64,000 nt of DNA from Ophioderma brevispina. Its lineage: Eukaryota > Echinodermata > Ophiuroidea > Amphilepidida > Ophiodermatidae. The translations under genes and the position numbers were made by a program. Under the pieces are notes generated by a model that ran no database searches, was not told the DNA's origin, and saw only the letters and a program-made list of their open reading frames with translations. This document shows, one piece after another, positions 47,413 through 57,520 of the stretch (positions are counted from its first letter, which is position 1; each line of letters opens with the position of its first letter). The DNA lies in NCBI GenBank assembly GCA_023653785.1, contig JAMKCH010012408.1, positions 16,551 to 80,550 of the forward strand. Reading direction: 5' to 3'.

Positions 47413-48155
47413 TTAAAAACACATTTTTAAATTAATTTTTAGAGTAAAACAAATTGAAGATCGCTTTAAAAATCCAACCGATCAACCACAATATTTCTCC
47501 GTTACGGCAAAACGAACATATTTTTATTCCTATAATAAATAACGCAAAAAGAAAGGGTTTAGACTATACTTTTTCAACAATATATAATACCATGTTATCA
47601 ATAAAATAAAATTTGTATTTAAAAAGAAATTTCAATAAAAATTACTACTGGTTGTTTGGAAGGAAGCAATATTAAATATGTTCTGTCTTCATGTTACACG
47701 ATGAATTCTGAAAGTATTCGATTGAAAAGGTAGATCATTGCATAGACTAAATCTTCAAATTAAAATGTGTCAAAAAACAATCCCTAACGTCCCTTGACTG
47801 CATTTGTTTGCACTTTTCAAAAAATCACGGAGCCGACTCGTTTTAGGTGGAAATGGCCCCTAGTCTAACCAAAGGAAAAATAAAATCACCGACCGACCAA
47901 CCCCAATATTTCTCCGTTACGGCAAAACGAACCATATTTGTGAAAGCGCTTAGAGGCCGATAGCATAAGGCGCTATATAAATCTCTGCGATTATTATTAT
48001 TATTTTTAGTCTAAAATAAATAACGCATAAATTAAAGCGTAGATTAAATATTAAAATTACCCTTTATCAATAAAACAAAATTTTTATTAAAAAGATATAA
48101 TTTCGAAAAATAAAAAAATTACTATTGTTTGATTGGGAGCCATCAAATATTTCCT
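46836..48155 (+). repeat. Second tandem duplication in left arm, copy 2
   Basis: Second unit of the repeat above. It includes a run of about 32 T at 47377-47408 absent from copy 1, and its last 286 bases form the palindrome spacer. Between the copies, 46621-46835 holds about 215 bp of unique sequence. Confidence 0.85.
47870..48155. other. Palindrome spacer with a SINE tail
   Basis: The unpaired centre between the two arms. It contains GTGAAAGCGCTTAGAGGCC, AGCATAAGGCGCTATATAAA and (ATT)n, the 3' end of the SINE seen in fuller form at 57150-57520. Confidence 0.75.
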
Positions 48156-49255
48156 GTTAGATCTAGGGGCAATTTCCACCTAAAACGAGTCGGCTCCGTG
48201 ATTTTTGAAAAGTGCAAACAAATGCAGTCAAGGGACGTTAGGGATATGTTTTTGAGCACATTTTAATTTGAATATTTAGTCTATGCATGATCTAACTTTT
48301 CATCGAATGACTTTCAGAATTCATCGTGTAAAAATGCAGGCAGAAAATATTTAATTGCTTCCAAACAAACAGTAGTAAATTTTTATTTGAAATTATCTTT
48401 TTAATACAAATTTTATTTTATTGATAACATGGTATTATATATTGTTGAAAAAAGTATAGTCTACCCTTTATTATTGCGTTATTTATTATAAGGTATAAAA
48501 ATATGTTCGTTTGCCGTAACGGAGAAATATTGTGGTTGATCGGTTGGATTTTTAAAGATGATCTTCACATTGTTTTACTCTAAAATGAATAAAACGTGTT
48601 TTAATGTAAAGCATTTTAAATGACATAGCAAAGATATTCTATTTTACTTGTTTTAATTGTTTTGTTGTCTTGTTTTGAAGTTTTTCGTCTTAGTGATGGT
48701 ATTTTTGTTTAAATTGTAAATGAAAATTATGGCTCGGTCGGCAGATTTTTTTGGTGCTAATTTGCATAAAAAAATGAATGGGTCGGTTTTTCTGGGGTCG
48801 GCCAGGTTACGGGAAACAAATATTTTTTGCCCTATGAATGCATCAGTGAGTTTTAATGCAACACCTTCAGCACTGAAATTTTACGATTAACTTTACGATA
48901 TTTATATATTGTTCAGGATATTTTTATATTTCACAGATGTGAAATTTGAAAAAAAAGGCACTGGTTACGGTACTGTCCGGACTGATTTTTTTTTTTACCA
49001 TGTCGAATGCGTGAAACGGGGAGTCAATGTTGTCGAAATCATGAATTTCAATGATAGAGCGCAGTGTTAGAAATCTTAACATGACTGACGGTAAAATAAC
49101 GTAATCTTACAGTTTTCTCTTTTTTTAAACCTGAAATATATATTATTAGAGACTACCTTTACTATTTCACTACTTTGACAGATGGGGGCAAGCGTTCCAT
49201 ATGTATGCCTCTTCGAAGTTCTACATGTAACATATTCTTTTTTATTTTTGGCCTC

Positions 49256-49463
49256 ACACTCCAAAAAATGTTGAGTAAAAAAAGTCACAGCTCTTAATGT
49301 TGAGTAAAACCTTACACAAAGCTGATTATATTTTACCCAACAATGACTAAGATTTTAGTCAACAATGAGTAAGGTTTACTCACCACTAAGAGACTAAGAT
49401 TTTACTCACCATTAAGAGCTGTGACATTTTTACTCAACATGAGTAAAATAATTTTTACAGTGT
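49256..49463. mobile_element. MITE insertion, right arm only
   Basis: The stretch folds on itself: ATGTTGAGTAAAAAAAGTCACAGCTCTTAATG at the left is matched by the reverse of CATTAAGAGCTGTGACATTTTTACTCAACAT at the right. Ends are ACACTCCAAAAAA and TTTTTACAGTGT. The left arm reads directly from GGCCT to GAGGGTTAGAGTATTTG without it. Termini resemble the MITE at 26934-27169. Confidence 0.8.
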
Positions 49464-49527
49464 AGGGTTAGGGTATTTGTTAGTGTAAGGCCATAAATTA
49501 CAAAAAAAAAAATATGTACAACCTTAA

Positions 49528-50304
49528 CACTTAAGTGCCCAAGGGGTGGGTCCATAGTACCCAACATTTATTTTTTTGCGATCTCGGTTACGCAATCAAA
49601 TTTTTCAAGGAGTATTTTGCTAATTGTCTGATTTATGAATACGCTTCTCCTGATACAAAAAAACAAAAAACAAACAAAATAAATCCGCCCACGGCTTCAT
49701 TAGAATAATTAGGTTGGGTCCCTAGGAATCCCCCCTACCCTTGGGCACTAACGGAAGTGAAAAAAATCAAGATATTTTACTAATTAAAAAAATAAAGTAA
49801 TTAAATCTTGGGATTTATTTGCTTAGATATATACCTTAGGAGGCAATTAATTAATAATTAATAATACTTAAATCAAATAACCTTTTATATGCTGATAGCA
49901 TCAATTTTAATTTTGTCATGACCATGCTCTTAACTGTGTAAGTCTATGGGAAAGACCAAGGTGAATTTGAAGTTTCTGAGAAAAATACAAGATGGTATAA
50001 ATTTGGTTATATTTTGCAATGATTATTTTAATTGGTTATTCTAGAGTAGATATAATGAATTATTTTGGTTCAAAACCTTATATTGGAGTTGCTGAGGATG
50101 GAAATATGCGAACCACTTTTTTTCGGAGAGTGACAATTTCAATTGACCATAGGTCATAGGTCAAAGTTCGGATTTTCATTTTTATTGTGTAAGTGTCATG
50201 ATCAAACTCCCTTGGGAAAGTGGTTATCTGGGTTGGGTACCTAGGAACTCCCCCACCCCCCCTTGGGCACTAACGGAAGTTTTTTTAGCTTGGGCACTCA
50301 AGTG
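49528..50304. mobile_element. TTAA-flanked insertion with terminal inverted repeats (right arm)
   Basis: Starts CACTTAAGTGCCCAAG and ends CTTGGGCACTCAAGTG, a 16 bp inverted repeat with one mismatch, flanked by TTAA at 49524-49527 and 50305-50308. The left arm (about 45130-45170) has a single TTAA at the matching place. Inside, a GGTTGGGT..CTAGGAA, CCCTTGGGCACTAACGGAAGT block occurs twice (49711-49758 and 50230-50281). 777 bp, no coding capacity; a piggyBac-type MITE. Confidence 0.88.
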
Positions 50305-50751
50305 TTAATGTACATGGGACACAATTTATTCAAAGATTGGTGTCAAAAGTACAAAATGCATATACTTTTGACAACCATCTGTGAGTACTACACCAAACTG
50401 TGCATAATTGAATGCATATTGCCCGGCACTTGTGAAACATGTTCCCGGCTTCTTACGCCGTATTGCAAAGTATTATTGTTCCTTTGTCAAATGTATATTT
50501 TATGTTGACAGTAATCTCTATTAAATAGACTACGGGGCATGTCCTTATGCCGTTGTTTCGTAGTCTACATCAGTGCAATAGGGCAAAATCGAAGTGTAAA
50601 TTCATAATAAATTATGAAAATCATATTTACCGTCTGTTGCCGCAAATAAAACTTTCACATTTGCTTAAAAATGAATAAAATGCCATCTCAATGTCATTGG
50701 TTTCAATTTTAATAAAATGTCGCCTCATTTTGAATAAAATGTCACCTTAAT

Positions 50752-50786
50752 GTAAAGAAAGAAAGAAAGAAAGAAAGGAAGAAGGA

Positions 50787-50878
<92 letters not shown>

Positions 50879-50895
50879 GAGAAAGAAAGAAAGAA
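50752..50895. repeat. (GAAA)n microsatellite, right arm
   Basis: Nearly pure GAAA repeat of about 140 bp with GGAA interruptions. It corresponds to the TTTC tract in the left arm at 43108-43230, which is more interrupted. Confidence 0.95.
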
Positions 50896-51830
50896 GCTTT
50901 GACCTAACAACTTTGGCAAGAACTCAAATCCGCAACTTATTTCCTAACTCCATTTCTATTCAATTAACCGTGTTTTTTAGAAAAACAAACAGGTCAAAGA
51001 CCTATATTATAATGTAATTTTTTTTTATTTCTGAACGAGGACAGGTATTTGGCGTTTTGCTTCATGACCAAATTACTCAACCTGAATGTGGAGGTGATAA
51101 CGCCTAGAATCTTTTCAACTGGGTGGCAATATAACAATAGCCCCGTACTCGCAGATGAAAAGGAATCTGAAGTATTATCTCCTCCGCATATCAGGCCGAT
51201 TGTTTGCTCCAGTCTATAGTTAAAAAAAGAAATATCTGTGAGACTACGGTATTTTACCATAGGGAAGTAGCGGGACGAAATGGAGTAACATTTGCATTGT
51301 TGTCATAATTTTGGAGGGATTACGACCACATTTGACCTAAGTTAAGTTAAAATGATTGAAAAGTTAGGTACTTTTTGCGCATTTGATCCCGTTTAGTACT
51401 TATTGGAGTGTAACAAGTTTTAGATCACGTTCCTAAAAGAACGTGGTCACTATGACCATTTAGAGGCACTATCAGGGATTTTCAAAATCAGAAAATCAAA
51501 AAAATCATCAAAAATCAGATTTTGCCCGTCTGTTACGAGTATAGGCATCCTAACATATCCAACAAATTATAAGACCAAAAGCAGCCAATTAAGGACCAAA
51601 TCGGATATTTTAGTCATAACTGTCCGAACGGACAATTACTACAACACGTAATTGAATGAAGATTCATATCTTTGAAAACTGCTGTTTTCTCCCTTTTCTG
51701 CCAATTTTTCAGTTGGAAAAAATAACCTATCAGAATTCCACATACTTATTCTTCATTTTAAGCTTCTCCTGCAAATTTCAAATATTAGTACACGGCCATT
51801 TAAGTGAAACTTCAAGTACAAGTTACTCAC
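50896..51830 (-). other. Right-arm sequence downstream of exon copy C
   Basis: Begins at the splice donor GTGAGTAACT (minus, from 51830). Compared with copies A and B, it jumps after about 25 bases straight to AAATGGCCGTG..ACTAATATTTGAAATTTGCAG, so about 1.1 kb of intron is missing here. No further dioxygenase exon is seen before the palindrome centre. Confidence 0.7.
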
Positions 51831-52588
51831 CCAAAATACGTAAGATGAAGAAAAGCAATCCGATCTGCAATCTTCTTAATTTGCCCTTCCTGGCTTCCTC
51901 CGCCCTTGACACAACATAATCCCGATGTCTTGAGCTCCATTAGCATCTCATAGAGTGCTTCATCATCTTTTAAGATATCATCTAACTCAAGAATATTAAG
52001 CGATTCTTTGATGTCCTTTCCCCAGTATCTCCTCTTGGTATGAAAAACGGGATCGTCCATTGATTTTTCAAAACGATTGTCCTTCAACCATGAGCTGGAA
52101 TATTCACTTACGTGGTCGTCCGGCCAAGTTATTATCAATCGTAAGCCATCTTCAGAAACTTTAATCTCTCTCGGAACGGCTTCCACGTCTAAATCCAGAA
52201 AGCACACGGTGCGAGAATGAGTGGCTTGGCTGTAGCAGGAATCGCACCTGCAATTATCCCGCAACCATGGGTACGCGTATTTCTGCGTTTCGTTATTTTG
52301 CCAGGTAATCGCTAATGCCTTTTCACCATCATGTTTTACGTATGTTTGAAGTGGTATTTCATTAGCTTCAATTCCGGTATGGTTTTGAATTTCAGTGCTA
52401 TGGTATAGCCTGCGTGTTATTTTTGGTAGACCTTTGGACTCTTTCACAAATGAAAACCTGTTGGCATCACAAAATGGTTGCTTCAACGTATTCAAAGCTG
52501 GTAGAATCTCTCTGTGGAGCCGAATTGGACTCAGCAAACTACTACGATGTCGCGCAATTATTGGGAACAATTTCTTTAATGCAGCCAT
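51831..52588 (-). CDS. BBOX1: Gamma-butyrobetaine dioxygenase-like, first coding exon (copy C)
   Basis: The open frame encodes 252 residues plus two bases and then a consensus donor (TTTTGG then GTGAGT), so it is a 5' exon ending in phase 2. Residues 1-65 are rich in Arg, Leu and Ser with few acids, a possible mitochondrial presequence. Residues about 75-175 form the N-terminal zinc-binding domain: PWLRDNCRCDSCY with C113, C115 and C118, and H159 in ITWPDDH, matching the CxCxxC plus His ligands of the family. Residues 188-253 (RYWGKDI to AFLHLTYFG) match the start of the 2-oxoglutarate dioxygenase fold of BBOX1 better than TMLHE. BBOX1 makes carnitine from gamma-butyrobetaine using iron and 2-oxoglutarate. 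The iron-binding exons are not in this window. Confidence 0.8.
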
Positions 52589-53243
52589 GTTCCTTCTATC
52601 GTCTATCTTATGCTGCTTTAATGGACGTTTACCTTAGAACTGATAACCTCTGATATATACTAACATGTTGTAGTCATGTCCTATCTGCAGCAATGCCAGG
52701 CAGACAGTCGTAGGGCTACACTATTAAAAATTAAGTGGGTCACGAAAGTTTTTTTAAGAATAGAAAAAAAGAACTTCGGCATCTAGTGAGAGAAAGAAAT
52801 TCCACCATCCAACTCTACACAAAAGTATACTTAAAATTGGAAATTAAAATCTTGCCAGCGAAGGCGGTGAAACACTTTAATCCTGCCAGATTTCCATGCC
52901 TACCTTGGTATCTAATGGTGGATTCCTGAAGCTTGTTCGCGCACACATGTGATAACAATCAAATTATGCAAGCTGTCATATTTTATTGTAAGGCAGGGGT
53001 ATTTCATAATCCATAGCCTCGTTCCCTCGACTTGCCTCAAAAAGATTTTATAAAATTTGAACTATTGGCCTATATATTTTGAAGTATAGTATGTGTACAT
53101 ATCTTACGTGCAAGTTCGAGCTACTGTGAAAGAAATTCTTATTTTTGTACTAATTAAAAGCCAATGGCCTATGAGGCACTGTGATACAAACTTTCGCTCA
53201 TAACATTAAAGAGTCACTGGCATATTTAAAAAATATGCGCCCT
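52589..53243 (-). promoter_or_regulatory. Sequence upstream of exon copy C (possible 5' region)
   Basis: Pairs with the sequence upstream of copies A and B (37070-37657 and 39540-40131). Conserved words across all three include TATATACTAACATG, GCCGAAGTTCTTTTTTCTATTC and CTTGCACGTAAGATATGTACA. No definite TATA box or start site can be assigned; calling it regulatory is an inference from position. Confidence 0.3.
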
Positions 53244-53491
53244 CACGATTTTTCAATCCGTTTTGATGCGAGAGCTAAAAACGTGATTTTGTAAGCCCAT
53301 AGAGTACTGTGTAAAATTAATATTGGTCGACCAAAATGGGGCACATTTTCGCTCATAACCTCCAAACCAAACATCCTTTGGCGCTAAGATTTCACAGTAA
53401 CTTTCTTCTGATACCAAACTGTTGACCACTTCCGGTAAAATCTGGGGCTTCTGGGGACGAGGCTATTAGCGATCGGGCCATGGACCTTTAA
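53244..53491 (+). repeat. Dispersed repeat insertion, right arm only
   Basis: Reverse complement of 19689-19965. In the left arm ATGAGGGCGC and TGCATGG are about 35 bp apart with no such insert, so this is an insertion (or a left-arm deletion) after the palindrome formed. Confidence 0.8.
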
Positions 53492-54116
53492 TTTTTTTGC
53501 ATGGTGTAAAGCTTTATTACATTTAAACCCTCCCCTGAATTGATCCAAGACCAAATCAGGTCCTTATGGGAATAAATACTTCCGGCGACATTTAATATTC
53601 GACAGATGACGGAAATGACGTTTAACACAAGAAACGCATGCCGGAGTTGATTACCATGGCATGCACCCTGTTTGACGGTTCTGTGACCTTTGTGGGTTTA
53701 ATATCATTGAGAACGAGTCAAGATGTAATATGCATGTAATAGACACATTGATTAAAGGTTTACTGCAACCTTAAATTTAGCCACATACCTGGAGGTTTTA
53801 AGCCCTCTATTCTTCCCTCTCTGTTTTTGGATATGTTATTTTATTGTAAACATATCTGTATTCTCTTCCAAGGCCCGGACATCATTGCGAGCAAATTGAA
53901 GAAATTGTGCCAGTGTCGCTTTAACTGCCCCATCAGTAATCAACTTAAATTTTAAAAATATACTTCTCTCGAAAATGTCTAAGAATTGCGGCAGAAAGTG
54001 TTATTTCTTCTGTGTTAGAACTTGTCTTGTGTCCAGACTCCAATGAGGGGATAATGAGTGCTAAATTCCATCAGGTATATAATCGCTCAATGAAGTCTTG
54101 ACACTAGAATAGGTTC

Positions 54117-56690
54117 AATTTCACTTTCCGTTTTCAGATAAGTATAAAATGTCAGCAGGAATAGTTGAGACATGAATGATTTTGTTTTGAAATCATGCTC
54201 AAAACAGAATAAAACCTCCTAAAGTTCATTAAAAGCTCAACTGGAGTGTAAAAATGGTAATATTACTTGGCCACAGGTCTCCGATAGGTGTCTATCTTGA
54301 ATAGGTCTGGTCCGGATAGGGGAGCAATTTTGGAACAGATCTGGTCTCAGTAGGTCCATTTCATTCGTTTCTGGTCTCACATAGGTTCACCGGAACATGA
54401 ACCCTTGTAACTCGGGTGGTTAACCCGGGCTCATGTACAGTTACCCCCCCCCCCGGGCCCAGGATCTAGGAAGATGGCTGCATCAGGCAGCAATAAGGAA
54501 TTTACACAAAATTCCCGGCGATAATATTGATAGAGTAGTTTATACGAATTTCATAGCCCTCTACTGAGAAATAATATTTATTTGTTACGACTTTGCGTCC
54601 CACCCAACTTTTTTCTATTACATTCGCCGTCGGGGTGCCGATTTTTATCGTAAATGACAACATCATATGTTTGGTAATTCAGTGTGTAGCTAACACATGT
54701 CTTTCCTTCTAAATAAGTACAAACATTATAACGTTTTAATCTTACGTCATAGTGACGTTCATAACTTGAGTTTATATAATAGAAACTAATACACAATATC
54801 TCAAAAGATATATCCAAATATTGGTCAGTATTTGCTTAAGTAGCATCATAATTAACATAAGTACCCATTTGTGGCCAATTTTCACCTAAGGTATGGTATA
54901 TAAGGATTGGCAACCACCCCACCCCCCCCCACCACACACACCTTCCGACTTTTTGACGGACCCCCTCAATGGTACTATCCCTTTTTTTTTTCGCTAAAAC
55001 CGCAAAGGATGACTTACAATTAAATAAAAGCCATAGATCACTATATTATCGTCTGTTCAGACCCTTTGTCAATGGGGGGGGGGAGCAGAGGGGTGCCGAT
55101 GCAGCCTTTTCTGCCTGGGAAATTTGGGTCCTTTATCAAAATAAACACTGTACTAACGGTCATTTATGGTGGCTGGCGGGGAGGGTGCAAATTGGGCAGG
55201 TTTTCGTGAGCAGGTGAGCACTCGCCCCTCCCTTCCACTTAGCTCCTGTTAACAACCATCCGCTTTCGCGACATTCCAACACCATCACTGGAAGCCATAG
55301 CTGGGGTGCATGCATCCTGCTTGAATTCAACCCAAAATGTGCAATTAGTGTAACTTGTTGAATTATACTTATCAAGCGTGGTACAGACGTACAACAGAAT
55401 TTGGTAGGTTTTGTGTTGGAAGCCCCCAGTCCTGCGGATCAATTCTGACATCATTTGGCTGTCGGATTTGTTCTATACCAAGGATTACCACCCGTTCCCC
55501 TGGACAGTCACTGTACTAAATGCAAACGGGAAAACAGAGAGTCAACAATAACAAGTTGTAAATTTAATTACCCGTCTAGAAAAAAGGAATGTTCTTTTGG
55601 GGCAAAGAAAAATATGTTTATAGTTGGGGGTAAGAGGTAAAGGAGTGAGCGGGTTGTATCTATGAACCACTCGTGTCACACAGACTGATAAATGAAGAAG
55701 TGAGCTTTTTCCAGTAAGCTAGGGGTTCAAATTGTGACGTCAAAGAGGCTCAAATAAGATATTGCCGCTTCCATTTCTCGCCCATTTCCACAACAAACAG
55801 CAAAAATGATCACATTTTGGGTTTTTGTGTGAACAGTTCCTAATCTGAGACGATATTGCGCGAATTTTAGTTATGGCGAGACATGCATTAATGCATGTAA
55901 TACGGCATAGCTGCAGTATAGCCATGGCATGGTACGCAGGCAGAAACAAAACGCTAACTCCAAGTCCCCAAAAACTTTTGAGTGCTGGGCACCAATGTAT
56001 GCCCCGCGCATTGGCAGAATTAATTAAAAAACCAATCAAAAATAGCCAAGAATTGAGCAGATAAATAATATTTCCCAAGTCAAAGAATTGTCGTGTGTGG
56101 TGACTTTTACTGAATACTGAATATGGTATAACTAGTGGTATTGTAAGTGTTGATTCAAGGTCACTAACTCTTGTTTTCAGGTAATGATCAACTGTAGTAC
56201 TCAACAATAGTCCCCATTATACTATGTCAGCTGCCAAAAATTGGTCAATATTTCTCATAATATGGCAATGGTATGACTTAACCAGGCACTGTTGGCAGTT
56301 TCGCCCAACGGGCCTGACCGCACCTTAAACACCTGGAAATAGAACCTTGTACAGATCCCATATCAATTTGTATAAAAAAAAAAATACAATCTATCCCCCA
56401 CTGTATCATCATTTTATTTACAAAAAAAACATCTTGTGTTTTCAATAACTATTTATGTCATAGTCATTACAACCATTAATTCATTTTAGTCAACTGTTTC
56501 ATCATCTTCAATTGTTATGAAAAATTGTTCTAGCACAAGGCTCTTCGTTCTTCAATGCAGCAAAACCTCCATGTCTGTCAAGTTTACTCAACATATATAG
56601 CCCCGCGCTTCCCGCGCGGGCATAACCGCTCTCCTCCGTGGCTGGTTTCCGGATTGTAATCCCCACCCTTTATAATAGCGAAATGTTATT
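54117..56690. other. Non-coding; C-run, no gene recognised
   Basis: Outside the palindrome. 13 C lie near 54446, a C-rich run near 54917 and a G-run near 55075. ORFs such as 56207-55740 on minus (155 residues) lack recognisable domains and overlap others. A GC-rich CCCGCGCTTCCCGCGCGGG hairpin lies at about 56602-56621. Confidence 0.45.
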
Positions 56691-56699
56691 TTCCCGCCA

Positions 56700-56995
56700 T
56701 TCATTTTTTTTTCACACCGTACACAACGCCAAAAAAAAAATCCATGGTGAAAAAAAAAATTCTAAAAAAAAAAAATTCTAAAACAAAATCTAAAAAAAAT
56801 CTTAAAATTTAAAAAAGATTTAAAAATTTCTAAAAAACACAATTCTAAAAAATATTCGAAAACAATTCCAAAAAAAAAAATTCTAAAAAAAAATTCTAAA
56901 TTTTTATTTAAAAAAAAATCGGAAAAGAAAAATTTTTTTTTAAATTTTCAGTTTTTTATTTTTTTTTTCATTCATTTTATTTATTTTTTTGGGCG
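56700..56995. repeat. A-rich low-complexity tract (AATTCTAAAAAA)n
   Basis: Repeated A-runs joined by TTCTA or TTCTAAAAAT words, then T-rich sequence to about 56990. Confidence 0.9.
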
Positions 56996-57004
56996 TCGAG
57001 GTAC

Positions 57005-57140
57005 ACCGTATTATAATTGTTGCTCATAAAGTTGGAATATTTTTTGTCAGAACCCAATCTTAAAACGGTTTCTATTTGAACGTCTTCGGTCATACATATT
57101 ATAGTAAGGTGAATGATTACATATAAGTCCCCACACCCCA
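57005..57140 (-). repeat. Dispersed repeat, inverted copy of 35838-35975
   Basis: See 35838-35975; the reverse complement matches with indels along about 135 bp. Confidence 0.82.
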
Positions 57141-57149
57141 GATAATATA

Positions 57150-57520
57150 ATAAGCAGGAGTTTATATAGCGCCTTATGCTACTTGGCCTCTAAGCGCTTT
57201 CACAATGGCCGCTGATCACTGTGCCCAACCATACCATAAACCATTTAAAGCCATCATTCCAAGGGATGCAGCAGATCGGATCAGCGCTTTCCGCTTATCA
57301 TCAAACATACATCGCGATAAACCATCGCAGCCGGACCAGCTTCCCAAATATCGCATGGTAATCGGATACAACCAAGCGGTTTAATTCTTGTCCAGGAGGG
57401 AAATAACAAGATAGCTGAATCTCACACAAGGGCTCGACGCCCACGCCTATCCGCAATGGATGAGCATACCCTGGGATTCGAGCGCTTACCTGATTGAGCT
57501 ATCGTGTCCGCTTATAAATC
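57150..57520 (-). mobile_element. SINE with GCGCTATATAAA tail (minus)
   Basis: On minus the 5' side has TAGCTCAATCAGGTAAGCGC, an A-box-like tRNA start. About 270 bp further on it reads TGTGAAAGCGCTTAGAGGCC and AGCATAAGGCGCTATATAAA, then a TTAT-rich end near 57150. The same tail occurs at 46380-46450 and 47938-48005 inside the palindrome. The B box is compressed (CGAATCCCAGGG close behind), so the head is decayed. Confidence 0.65.

Larger units (their letters stand above)
36476..54116. repeat. Giant imperfect palindrome carrying dioxygenase exons
   Basis: The left arm (36476-47869) and the reverse complement of the right arm (48156-54116) match in order throughout, around a spacer of about 286 bp. 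Paired landmarks include 36480/54110, 36870/53650, 37190/53110, 37660/52588, 42060/51770, 42650/51180, 44690/50730, 45200/49490 and 47860/48160. The left arm is longer because of two tandem duplications and one insertion; the right arm has three insertions of its own. Similarity ends beyond both outer limits. Confidence 0.88.

Noticed and set aside
49461..49480. GTAGGGTTAGGGTATT as a telomere-like repeat
   Set aside because: Only two TTAGGG-like words occur, and the matching place in the other arm reads GAGGGTTAGAGTATT, so it is ordinary sequence.
50725..50919. Open frame of repeated FLSFFLS residues
   Set aside because: It is a translation of the GAAA microsatellite.
36476..54116. The palindrome as a read artefact (hairpin or missed-adapter read)
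   Set aside because: An artefact would give two identical arms. Here each arm has its own TTAA or MITE insertions with correct empty sites opposite, plus tandem duplications on one side only. Haplotype mis-joining cannot be fully excluded.
55740..56207. 155-residue minus open frame as a gene
   Set aside because: Composition is hydrophobic and Cys-rich without motif order, and it shows no similarity that I can recognise.
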